This document shows positions 51,581 to 59,535 of a DNA stretch of 64,000 bases, in pieces. The stretch comes from an uncultured Dehalococcoidia bacterium (lineage in GTDB: Bacteria; Chloroflexota; Dehalococcoidia; Lucifugimonadales; UBA3495), in contig CATOSK010000007.1 in assembly GCA_951812535.1 (NCBI GenBank), forward strand, positions 124,001 to 188,000. Direction: 5' to 3'. The notes under the pieces are model-generated. The model was not told the DNA's origin, ran no database searches, and worked only from the letters and a program-made list of their open reading frames with translations. Position 1 is the stretch's first letter. Every line of letters starts with the position of its first letter. The translations under genes and the position numbers were made by a program.

Positions 51581-51725
51581 CTAACCGGCTTATTCGGTTG
51601 ACCGGCCCGGACCAGGAATGGCCGGCGGCGGTCAGCCCTGACAACAGTGGCCCCGGCCCGGAGTGTCCCTGGCGCTCCGGGTTGGGGCGGAATTTTAATC
51701 AGCGCAACCGGCGCGGGGACGGGTC

Positions 51726-52643
51726 ATGCAGCGATATATATTCATAAGGATTGGTCAGGCGGCGATAACCCTGGTGATCCTCAGCCTGGCGGTGTTCCTC
51801 AGCGTGCACCTGACCGGCGACCCCGCCCTCTACCTGCTCGGGCCCGAGGCGACGGAGGCGGACTACGAGCAAATGAAGAAGAATATGGGCCTGGACCGGC
51901 CCCTGCCGGTGCAGTACGCCAGCTTCCTCGGCAACGTGGTCCAGGCCGACTTCGGAATGTCCCACATCAGGGGGGTGCCGGCCCGGGACATCCTGCTGCA
52001 GCGCCTGCCGGCCACGCTGCAGCTGGCCGGAGTCGCCTTCATCCTCACCATAATAGTGGGGATTCCCCTGGGAATCCTGTCGGCCATCAAGCGGGACTCG
52101 ATCTTCGACCAGATCGGCAAGTTCTTCGCCGTCGTCGGCATCGCGGCCCCCAGCTTCTGGATCGCCATCATGCTGATCCTGCTGTTCGGCGCCATCCTGG
52201 GCTGGCTGCCCACCTACGGCCGGGGCGGCATCGAGCACTTCATTCTGCCCGCCTTCGTCCTGTCCTGGCACAGCATGGCGGGCGTGCTGCGCCTGGCCCG
52301 GTCCAGCATGCTGGAGGTCATGGACAGCGAATACGTCAAGTTCGCCCGCATCAAGGGCCTTTCCGAGCGGATGGTCGTCTTCAAGCACGCCATGAAGAAC
52401 TCGGTGATCCCGGTCCTCACCTTCTCCGGGCTGACCCTGGCCGGTCTCCTCAACGGGTCGGTGGCCATCGAGGTTGTGTTCGCCTGGCCCGGCATCGGGC
52501 GGCTGATGCTGGAGGGGATCAAGAGCCGGGACTTCCCGGTGGTGCAGGCCACCGTCCTGGCCGCTGGGTTCTTCTACATCGCCACCGCGCTCATCGTCGA
52601 CATCACCTACGCCTACGTCAACCCCCGGATCAGGTACGACTGA
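51726..52643 (+). CDS. ABC transporter permease, DppB type
   Basis: 305 residues with six hydrophobic segments. N-terminal IFIRIGQAAITLVILSLAVFLSVHLTGDPA and the EAA-type loop MEVMDSEYVKFARIKGLSERMVVFKHAMKN in the family position, then LNGSVAIEVVFAWPGIGRLMLEGIKSRDFPVVQA. One half of the transmembrane channel. Confidence 0.94.
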   Translation: MQRYIFIRIGQAAITLVILSLAVFLSVHLTGDPALYLLGPEATEADYEQMKKNMGLDRPLPVQYASFLGNVVQADFGMSHIRGVPARDILLQRLPATLQLAGVAFILTIIVGIPLGILSAIKRDSIFDQIGKFFAVVGIAAPSFWIAIMLILLFGAILGWLPTYGRGGIEHFILPAFVLSWHSMAGVLRLARSSMLEVMDSEYVKFARIKGLSERMVVFKHAMKNSVIPVLTFSGLTLAGLLNGSVAIEVVFAWPGIGRLMLEGIKSRDFPVVQATVLAAGFFYIATALIVDITYAYVNPRIRYD

Positions 52644-52711
52644 CCGGTACGACTAACCGGAACGATGAACCGGTACGACTAGCAGGTGCGATTAACAGGC
52701 ACGACTGAACA
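52633..52711 (+). repeat. 13-base tandem repeat, six copies, between the two permease genes
   Basis: Units at 52633, 52646, 52659, 52672, 52685 and 52698 (last one 14 bases) with consensus GGTACGACTAACC. The first contains the dppB-type stop codon; the last ends directly at the AGGAGG of the next gene. Copies differ at 1-4 positions. Confidence 0.88.
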
Positions 52712-52722
52712 GGAGGGTTCCC

Positions 52723-53604
52723 GTGGCTTCAACAGCTACTCTCGCGACCGGCAGACTCGAAGGGATACTGGCCCTCCCGAAAAGGGCGAGACAGGCGCGG
52801 CTGCCCTGGTTCCCCCTGGCCATCATGATGGTGCTCTTGCTCTGCGCCCTATTCGCTCCCTTGCTGGCCCCCCATGACCCCACCGAGATCAAGATGCTGG
52901 ACTCGCACCTGGCCCCCGGGGACAATCCCGCCTACCCGCTGGGCACCGACATCATGGGCCGGGACATGCTCAGCCGGCTGATCTACGGCGCCAGGACCGC
53001 CCTGTTCATCAGCCTGATAGCGCTGGGCACCGGGGCCTTCGTCGGCACCGTCCTCGGGCTGGTCGCCGGCTTCCGGACTGGATGGCTGGACCACCTGATA
53101 ATGCGGACTGCCGACGCTGCCCTCGGGTTCCCCACCATCCTGGTGGCGATGATAATCGTGACCATTCTCGGGGCGGGGATCGAGAACATCATCCTCGCGG
53201 TGGCCCTGACGGTCTGGGCCCGGTTTGCCCGGATGATCCGTGGGGACGTGCTGGCCATCAAGGAACTGGACTTCGTGACCTTTGCCAAGATAGCCGGCCT
53301 GTCCATGCCCGTGATAATCATCCGCCACATCTTCCCCAACACGGTGAACACGCTGTTGGTGATTACCAGTCTGCAGATCGGACAGGTGATCCTGCTGGAA
53401 GCATCGTTGAGCTTCCTCGGTCTGGGGCTCCCTCCGGGGGACCCGGCGTGGGGGATCATGGTGGCTGAGGGACGAGGAGTGATCCTCGACGTCTGGTGGT
53501 TGGCGCTGTTCCCGGGCCTGGCCATCACCATCGTGGTGCTGGCGTTCAACTTCTTCGGGGATTGGATGCGCGACACCCTCGACCCCAAGCTCCGCCGGGT
53601 CTAG
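52723..53604 (+). CDS. ABC transporter permease, DppC type
   Basis: 293 residues. LLCALFAPLLAPHDPTE and HPLGTD-like YPLGTDIMGRDMLSRLIYGARTAL are family marks, followed by the EAA loop LAIKELDFVTFAKIAGLSMPVIIIRHIFPN and GDPAWGIMVAEGRG. GTG start at 52723, AGGAGG 6 bases upstream. No DppD/DppF ATPase genes follow; a terminator does. Confidence 0.94.
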   Translation: MASTATLATGRLEGILALPKRARQARLPWFPLAIMMVLLLCALFAPLLAPHDPTEIKMLDSHLAPGDNPAYPLGTDIMGRDMLSRLIYGARTALFISLIALGTGAFVGTVLGLVAGFRTGWLDHLIMRTADAALGFPTILVAMIIVTILGAGIENIILAVALTVWARFARMIRGDVLAIKELDFVTFAKIAGLSMPVIIIRHIFPNTVNTLLVITSLQIGQVILLEASLSFLGLGLPPGDPAWGIMVAEGRGVILDVWWLALFPGLAITIVVLAFNFFGDWMRDTLDPKLRRV

Positions 53605-53624
53605 GAACTGGTCAATAGCAACGA

Positions 53625-53661
53625 AATTCGGCGGCGTGGAGAAATCCCACGCCGCCGAATT
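53625..53661 (+). terminator. Intrinsic terminator of the ABC operon
   Basis: AATTCGGCGGCGTGG and CCACGCCGCCGAATT form a perfect 15-bp stem with a 7-base loop, followed by GTTTCT. It stands between convergent units and may serve both. Confidence 0.87.
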
Positions 53662-53737
53662 GTTTCTGCTCCGGTTCCCCACAGCCCCGACTCGAAAGAT
53701 CTCCCCTGTCCCACCCCGCACTATGCGGGGGATCAAC

Positions 53738-54814
53738 CTAATCCCCCAGCTGTTCCCCGAACCAGTCCATCATCATCGGCCATGACTTGTGCCGGATGTT
53801 GATGCACAGGTGGTCCCCCTCGTCGTACACCACCAGTTGAGTGGGTCCCCCCGCTTCCTGCGCCGCTCTCTCCGAGTCGGCCTGCTCCACCGTATCCCCG
53901 CTGCCGCCGTGCACGATCAGGAAGGGACACCGCACGTTGGGCAGGATGTCCTCCTGGGTGAACGACTGGGCAATCTCCCGGCCCTCGTCGTAGGATACGT
54001 TGCCGAACAGGTGCTGGTAGGCGTCCGTCTGCATCTTTCCGGCGTTGTCCCAGTCGATCAGCGAGTACCGGACCGGCATTGACACGCAGGCGCGGACCCG
54101 GCTGTCCGCCGCCGCGACCCGCGGTGAGAAGAACCCGCCCATGGCCCAGCCGTAGACTCCGATGCGTCCCATGTCGATTTCGGGCCGCGTTTCCAGGTAG
54201 TCCATGATGGCCATCGTCGCCAGCTCGTCATCCGAGCGCATCTTCAGGGCTTCCCAGACCTCGCCCTGACCCGGCCCGTCGTAGCTGACCGTGGCCATCC
54301 CCCTGACCAGGAACTCCTCTTCCAGGTTCTTGAACTCCTCTTTCCGGGCGTCGTTGCCGGCGATGATGATGACGCAGGGGGACTTGGCCGCTCCCGGGGG
54401 AACCCGGAGGTAACCCACCAGGTTGGATCCCTTGAAGGGCACCAGGATTCGCTCCGCCGGGATGGCAAAATTGGGCGCCGCTCTCCGGTAGCACTGCTGG
54501 GCCTTCTCATCGGCCGCCGCCTTTTCCTCCAGGGCCTGGTAAAACCGGAATCCCCCGAAGTGGTAGCAGACCGCCGCCCTGTGCAGGGCTTGTCCTGCCG
54601 ACACCAAGCGCCCCTGGGACAAAGCCTCTTCCCCCAGTGCCTCGTGCATCGCTCCCTTGGCCGACCACTCCCGGCACCAGGCGTCCCAGGAATCTATGCT
54701 CCGCAGCAGGTCTTGCAGGTCCTCGTAGCCCACTCCTCCGGCGACCATGCGGGGTATCCAGTGCGTCCGAAGCGGGATTCTGCCGGACGTGGTGTCGATT
54801 ATCTCTTGAGTCAC
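53738..54814 (-). CDS. Alpha/beta hydrolase, FrsA/pseudooxynicotine-hydrolase-like, nucleophile Ser replaced
   Basis: 358 residues with an N-terminal helical cap (about 120 residues) followed by the hydrolase core: VGYLRVPPG, VIIIAGNDARKEEF, ATVSYDGPGQGE, IGVYGWAMGGFFSPRVAA, FLIVHGGSGDTV and YDEGDHLCINIRH. The nucleophile elbow reads G-W-A-M-G, with Ala where Ser, Cys or Asp is needed; the rest of the fold and the late Asp and His are kept. So it may be inactive or work differently. No signal peptide. Confidence 0.88.
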   Translation of the reverse strand: MTQEIIDTTSGRIPLRTHWIPRMVAGGVGYEDLQDLLRSIDSWDAWCREWSAKGAMHEALGEEALSQGRLVSAGQALHRAAVCYHFGGFRFYQALEEKAAADEKAQQCYRRAAPNFAIPAERILVPFKGSNLVGYLRVPPGAAKSPCVIIIAGNDARKEEFKNLEEEFLVRGMATVSYDGPGQGEVWEALKMRSDDELATMAIMDYLETRPEIDMGRIGVYGWAMGGFFSPRVAAADSRVRACVSMPVRYSLIDWDNAGKMQTDAYQHLFGNVSYDEGREIAQSFTQEDILPNVRCPFLIVHGGSGDTVEQADSERAAQEAGGPTQLVVYDEGDHLCINIRHKSWPMMMDWFGEQLGD

Positions 54815-54857
54815 TGTCGCCTCCCAAAATGAAACTCTGGGTCAGGGAAGGGGCCAT

Positions 54858-54929
54858 TTCCCCTTCCCCCGGCAAGGGGGAAGGTTAGGATGGGGGTGAT
54901 AGGAATAGTTTTGAGATAGTTGCTAAATG
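54858..54929 (-). repeat. Intergenic repeat R3, copy A
   Basis: Contains a C-run/G-run hairpin (CCCCTTCCCCC, GGGGGAAGG), GTTAGGATGGGGGTGA, then ATAGTTTTGAGATAGTTGCTAAATGG, which reaches the stop of the AhpD-like gene. Matches copy B at 61937-62067. Confidence 0.6.
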
Positions 54930-55480
54930 GGCAGGACGGCCTCGGATCTCTCCGCCGGCAAATCTATCGCGAAAGTATTGGCATTGAAGGCCAGCAGCGC
55001 GTAGTAGCCCATTAGGGTTACCAGTTCGACCAGCCCCTGGGTGCCGAACTGCTGCGACGCCGCCTGGAATGTCGCGTCGCTGACCTGGTTGGTCCGGTAG
55101 AATTCCCTCCCCAGGTTCACCACGGCGCTTTCGTCGGCGGGTATATCGGGAAGGTCCTGCTTGTCCCGCAGGGCGTCCACCAAAGCATCGCTGAGCCCGG
55201 CCCTCCGTCCCGACGCCGCGTGGGCGTTCCAGATGTACTGGCAGTCCCGCTCCCGTGCGGTCACCAGCATGGCCAACTCCTGGATCTTGGAGGGCAGCGT
55301 AGATTCCTGCCGCATATACTCGGACAGGTGGCTGGCCCGCTTGGCCATCTCCGGGCTGTTGATCAGCACCGACACCGGCCCGCTGGCGATGGGCCCGCCC
55401 CGGGCAGCAGTGATTTCGTCAAAGGTGCTGCGGTGTGCCTCGGGTACGCTCTCTCTGGAAGCCACGGGTATTCTTGCCAT
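54923..55480 (-). CDS. Carboxymuconolactone decarboxylase/AhpD-like protein
   Basis: 185 residues. IQELAMLVTARERDCQYIWNAHAASGRRAGLSDALVDAL is the AhpD-like helix with E-x5-R-x3-C-x-Y-x-W-x-x-H, and FGTQGLVELVTLMGYYALLAFNANTF the following helix. Only one Cys lies in the usual C-x-x-C place, so a peroxidase function is unlikely. The start at 55480 has GGAGG upstream. Confidence 0.88.
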   Translation of the reverse strand: MARIPVASRESVPEAHRSTFDEITAARGGPIASGPVSVLINSPEMAKRASHLSEYMRQESTLPSKIQELAMLVTARERDCQYIWNAHAASGRRAGLSDALVDALRDKQDLPDIPADESAVVNLGREFYRTNQVSDATFQAASQQFGTQGLVELVTLMGYYALLAFNANTFAIDLPAERSEAVLPI

Positions 55481-55754
55481 ATCCTCATCCTCCTGGGCAC
55501 CGTTATATGGGACACGCCCTGGTTGCCGGATGGCCTGCACAACAATCGCGGAAGCCTGGCCGCGGGGCGGGCCTTCACCTTGTGCTGGCTTCAAGGGTCA
55601 CTCAGAATTGCCATGTGGGCCATCCCTGTCGGAACCCATGATACTCCCCGGCATCGGCGCCTACAATCCTGGATTCCCGCCGACAACCGCTACGGATTCC
55701 GGCGGCGGTGTATCGGCCACCGTGAGCTGGAGACGCCACTGAGCCAGGAAGAAA

Positions 55755-55786
55755 GCCGCCGGGGCTGGCATCCAGACCCCGGCGGC
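55755..55786 (-). terminator. Terminator after DUF1501 of cassette 2
   Basis: GCCGCCGGGG and CCCCGGCGGC pair; the loop holds a second small stem CTGG/CCAG. TTTCTTCC follows on the minus strand. Confidence 0.75.
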
Positions 55787-55813
55787 ATGGTGAGCTAATG
55801 ATGGACCGGAATC

Positions 55814-56947
55814 CTACCCTGCCACGAAATCGAACTGCTCGAACCGGCCGTGCACTATGGGGACCGGGTCCAGGCCCAGCCAGCGCTCCAGTATGGTCGC
55901 GTAGGTGGACCGGAAGTCGGTGGTGTAGGCCAGGTCCCCCTCCGAAAGGTCGGCTTCCCGCAGGGACGGGTATTCGCCGTATTGGCCTCCCTGCACCGGA
56001 CCTCCCAGGACGAAGGCAACCCCGCCGGAGCCGTGGTCGCACCCGGTGCCGTTGTCCCGCATCCGCCGCCCGAACTCGGACCATATCAGCACCACTGTAT
56101 CATCCCACAGCCCCTGCTCCTTCAGGTCGGCGGTGAAGTCCCCAATGGCCGACGAGGCGTCCCGCCACAGCTTGGCATGGGCCTGGAGCTCGTTGCTGTG
56201 CGTGTCGAAGCTGCCGTGCTGGGCGTACAGGATGCGCGTGCCCAGTCCGGCGCTCATCACCTGCGCCGCTCCCTTCAGGCTCTTGGCGATGGGCGTGTCG
56301 GCGTACTCCACGCTGGATGAGTAACGCTCTGGCGCGGTGCGGAGAATGTCGGCTCCCAACAGGGCCTGCGCCCCGTTCTGGCTCAGGGCCTGGGCCACGA
56401 TGTCCCGTCCGCCGTCCGGCCCGTACATTCGGGCCAGGGCGTCCAGGGCGTGGCCGCGGGCTTTTTCATCGTCTATGTCCGGCAACAGTCCATAGGTCTC
56501 CAGGTCTCCCACCGATGCTACCGGAACGCCCTTGCATACGAAGGCCCGGGGCAACCCCCGCCCGAAGTTCACCCCTGTCAGGACGTTCTCACCCTTCTCG
56601 TCCAGGTCCCGGATCGCCGCGCCCAGCCAGCCCTGGCTCCCGATGGTCTCCGGCTCGGCCGTGTACCAGATGTCCCTAGACCGGAAGTGGGAGCGGTTGG
56701 GCTGTGGGTACCCGATGCCCTTGATGATGGCCAGTTCCCCACGGTCCCACAGGTCCTTGATTTCCTGCATGTTCGGGTTGAACCCAAAATCCCCATCAAT
56801 CGGCAGGACTTCCTGCTGGGGAATGCCGATGCCGGGTCGGTTGTCATAATATAGGCCGTTGTTGTAGGGCACCACGGTATTCAGACCGTCGTTCCCCCCG
56901 TTCAGCTCGATGACCACCAGGGTCCGCTCTTTCCTGGTCGATACCAT
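55814..56947 (-). CDS. DUF1501 family protein (cassette 2)
   Basis: 377 residues, paralogue of the gene at 46.4 kb: LNGGNDGLNTVVPY, NRSHFRSRDIWYT, GVNFGRGLPRAFVCKGVP and SEFGRRMRDNGTGCDHGSGG. It also lacks a Tat or Sec signal. It follows the NHL gene by 61 bases, so gene order differs from cassette 1, where DUF1501 precedes NHL. Confidence 0.93.
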   Translation of the reverse strand: MVSTRKERTLVVIELNGGNDGLNTVVPYNNGLYYDNRPGIGIPQQEVLPIDGDFGFNPNMQEIKDLWDRGELAIIKGIGYPQPNRSHFRSRDIWYTAEPETIGSQGWLGAAIRDLDEKGENVLTGVNFGRGLPRAFVCKGVPVASVGDLETYGLLPDIDDEKARGHALDALARMYGPDGGRDIVAQALSQNGAQALLGADILRTAPERYSSSVEYADTPIAKSLKGAAQVMSAGLGTRILYAQHGSFDTHSNELQAHAKLWRDASSAIGDFTADLKEQGLWDDTVVLIWSEFGRRMRDNGTGCDHGSGGVAFVLGGPVQGGQYGEYPSLREADLSEGDLAYTTDFRSTYATILERWLGLDPVPIVHGRFEQFDFVAG

Positions 56948-57008
56948 GATTTCGCTCCTTTGCCGTGGATGCTGTCCCTTCGCTGGGAAGAAACCCTGTG
57001 CGGCTGCT

Positions 57009-58022
57009 CTACCGGATCCGTCTGTACACTTGGATGCGGTGCCGGTTGGTCTCGGTGACGTACAGGTAACCCCGGCTGTCCAGCTTCACCGAGGAAGGGC
57101 ACCAGAAATACTTCTCAATGTGGGACGACTCTTCGTGCGGATCGTCCACCGCGTAGTCTATCTCCATTTCCAGGTTGGCGGTGGCCCGCGCGGCAGCCTC
57201 CTCCTGGTTGATGCTCAAAAAGTTCGCGGCCCACTCCGACAGTGTGGACTCTCCCCGCAGCTTCGTTACAAAGTTGCCGTCGGAATCCAGCACCTGCACC
57301 CTTTCGTTGCCCCAGTCCGCCACGTAGATGTAGCCTTCCCCGTCCACCGCCACCGACGCCGGACGGGTGAACTGCCCGTCTCCCCGTCCCGGCCCTCCGA
57401 AACTGCCCAGCAACTCCCCATCGGAGGAAAACTTCTTGACGAAGTCGTTGCCGAAGTCCGCCGAGTACAGGTTGTCTTGCCCATCCGTTGCCAGGCCCCA
57501 GGGAAGGCTGACTGCATCTTCCCCCTCTCCCCCGATGGACACCAAGAACTGCCCGTCGGCGGTGAACTTCTGGATTCGGTTGTTGTAAGTATCGGAAACA
57601 TACAGGTTGTCCCTGCTGTCGAAGGCCAGGCCCGACGGCGTGTCCAGCTCCCTCTCGCCCGAACCCTCCTGTCCCCAATGGAACAGGTACTTTCCCGCCG
57701 CGTCGTAGGCGGTAACCCGGTGCAGCCGCTCGTCGCTGATGAAGAACCGTCCCTGGCTGTCCACCGCCCCGCAGGACGGCCAGACGAACTGGCCTCCGTC
57801 AAACCCGTAACCGCCGAAGTTCCCGTGGTACCCGCTTTCCAGGTCGCAAACCGTCACGCGGATACCCCGTGTGGTCTCCTCCTTGCTGCGGCTGATCACG
57901 TACAGCCGGTCTTCCCGCCCCACCACCGTATCCACCGGATAATAGAACCCCCGGCCCTCCATAACCGTCATCCCCACGGTCCGGTCATACACCAGGAAAT
58001 CAGTTTCTCGCGTGGTGGTCAT
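57009..58022 (-). CDS. NHL-repeat beta-propeller protein (cassette 2)
   Basis: 337 residues with at least four NHL repeats, e.g. LDTPSGLAFDSRDNLYVSDTYNNRIQKFT, SLPWGLATDGQDNLYSADFGNDFVKKFS, FTRPASVAVDGEGYIYVADWGNERVQVLD, and the same start and end architecture as the cassette 1 protein (YPVDTVV near the N-terminus, RIQVYRRIR at the end). No signal peptide. The start at 58022 has only a G-rich stretch upstream. Confidence 0.9.
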   Translation of the reverse strand: MTTTRETDFLVYDRTVGMTVMEGRGFYYPVDTVVGREDRLYVISRSKEETTRGIRVTVCDLESGYHGNFGGYGFDGGQFVWPSCGAVDSQGRFFISDERLHRVTAYDAAGKYLFHWGQEGSGERELDTPSGLAFDSRDNLYVSDTYNNRIQKFTADGQFLVSIGGEGEDAVSLPWGLATDGQDNLYSADFGNDFVKKFSSDGELLGSFGGPGRGDGQFTRPASVAVDGEGYIYVADWGNERVQVLDSDGNFVTKLRGESTLSEWAANFLSINQEEAAARATANLEMEIDYAVDDPHEESSHIEKYFWCPSSVKLDSRGYLYVTETNRHRIQVYRRIR

Positions 58023-58059
58023 GGTTGCGCCCCCCGTTCTAGGTCTTGGATACGGCCAG

Positions 58060-58719
58060 TCAGAAATCCGGCTCCCAGATGTTAGCCATATCCAGCGAAA
58101 AGCCCGGCAGCTCCGGTTCCCCGGACATGGTCTCCGGGCGTTCCAGTTCTTCCACCGGTGCGTCCGGCCGGTAAACATGGACACGGCCCCGGATGGGATC
58201 TATCAGCCACCCCAGCTTTATCCCGTTATCCATGTATTCCTGCATCTTTGCCGCCAGGGCTGTCAATGCGTCGGAATTGGAGCGAAGTTCGATTACGAAG
58301 TCGGGACAGATGGCGGCAAACCTGCGCTTTTCGGAATCGTTCAATTCCGCAAGGCGGCTCCTCGGGACCCAGGAAGCGTCGGGAGACCGCACGGCGCCGT
58401 TGGGCAGGGTGAATCCGGTGGAGGAGTCGAAGGCGACGCCCCTGCCGTCGCCTTCCGCCCAAACGAACAGCATGGCATTGATGCCGGCGTTCTGGCTTCC
58501 GGCGGTGATGTAGGCTGGGGGCAAAAGCTCCAACTCTCCTTTGTCGTTGCGCTCGATGCGCAGGTCACCGTTCAGCGAACAGAGGTCCCGCAACTGTTCA
58601 TCGGTCAACTCCAATACCGGTGCCAGCTTGAGCACAACCGGCCCCAACGGCTCTGGCCCAACCGGCCCAGCCGGAGCCTGCCCCGCATCCTGTGACGGCT
58701 TGACACTTCGAGTTGTCAT
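58060..58719 (-). CDS. Uma2-family protein, tandem copy 2
   Basis: 219 residues. Uma2/DUF820 core: SPDASWVPRSRL, CPDFVIELRSNSD, then a Lys helix (KMQEYMDNGIKLGWLIDP). About the first 40 and last 45 residues are almost identical to the next gene upstream (same 5' leader, KPSQDAGQAPAGPVGPEPLG, and APVEELERPET), while the middle has diverged: a tandem duplication. It sits inside DUF1800 cassette 2, 37 bases before the NHL gene. Confidence 0.9.
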   Translation of the reverse strand: MTTRSVKPSQDAGQAPAGPVGPEPLGPVVLKLAPVLELTDEQLRDLCSLNGDLRIERNDKGELELLPPAYITAGSQNAGINAMLFVWAEGDGRGVAFDSSTGFTLPNGAVRSPDASWVPRSRLAELNDSEKRRFAAICPDFVIELRSNSDALTALAAKMQEYMDNGIKLGWLIDPIRGRVHVYRPDAPVEELERPETMSGEPELPGFSLDMANIWEPDF

Positions 58720-58789
58720 TCTGACGTTACCATGGCATGAATCTCGGCCAGCGACCGTCTGGCCATCAGCCCGCATCCATTTCCTGAAT

Positions 58790-59449
58790 TCAGAAATCCG
58801 GCTCCCAGATGGGTTTCAGGTCCAGCGAAAAGCCCGGCAGCTCCGGTTCCCCGGAAATGGTCTCTGGACGTTCCAGTTCTTCGACCGGAGCGTTGGGCCG
58901 GTAAACATGGACACGGCCCTGGAGGGGATCAATCAGCCAACCCAGCCGGACGCCGTTGTCCATGTATTCCCGCATTTTGGTCTGGACGTAGCCCAGCCTG
59001 TCGGACGGGGATCGTAGTTCCACCACGAAATCGGGAACGATGCGGGCGAATTTGCGCTTCTCCTCGTCCGAGAGTTCCGCCCAACGCTCCTTGATTATCC
59101 ATGAAGCATCGGGAGAACGTATCGCACCGTTGGGAAGGGTGAACCCGGCGGTGGCATCGAATCCGAGGCCGGTTCCATCGGCTCTGGCCCACATGACCAA
59201 CCCGCTGGTGAGGTTTGCGTTTTGGATGCTGGTGCGAGGGTTGGCCGGTGGCAAGATTTCCAACTCTCCTTTGGCATTCAGCTCAATCCTGAGTGCGTCA
59301 TTCAAAGAACACAACCGGAGAAGATGGTCGTCGGTCAACTCCAATACCGGAGCCAGCTTGAGCACAATCGGCCCCAACGGCTCCGGCCCAACCGGCCCCG
59401 CCGGAGCCTGTCCCGCATCCTGTGACGGCTTGACGCTTCGAGTTGTCAT
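58790..59449 (-). CDS. Uma2-family protein, tandem copy 1
   Basis: 219 residues, sister of the gene at 58060. Core: SPDASWIIKERW, VPDFVVELRSPSD, KMREYMDNGVRLGWLIDP. The upstream 60 bases are also duplicated. Unknown function; Uma2 proteins are thought to be nucleases of the PD-(D/E)xK fold. Confidence 0.9.
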   Translation of the reverse strand: MTTRSVKPSQDAGQAPAGPVGPEPLGPIVLKLAPVLELTDDHLLRLCSLNDALRIELNAKGELEILPPANPRTSIQNANLTSGLVMWARADGTGLGFDATAGFTLPNGAIRSPDASWIIKERWAELSDEEKRKFARIVPDFVVELRSPSDRLGYVQTKMREYMDNGVRLGWLIDPLQGRVHVYRPNAPVEELERPETISGEPELPGFSLDLKPIWEPDF

Positions 59450-59535
59450 TCTGGCGTTACCACAGCATCAATCTCGGCCAAAGACTATCCGGCTCCCGTC
59501 TGTATCTTCCCTCTCACGTTCGGGAAAAACCATAA

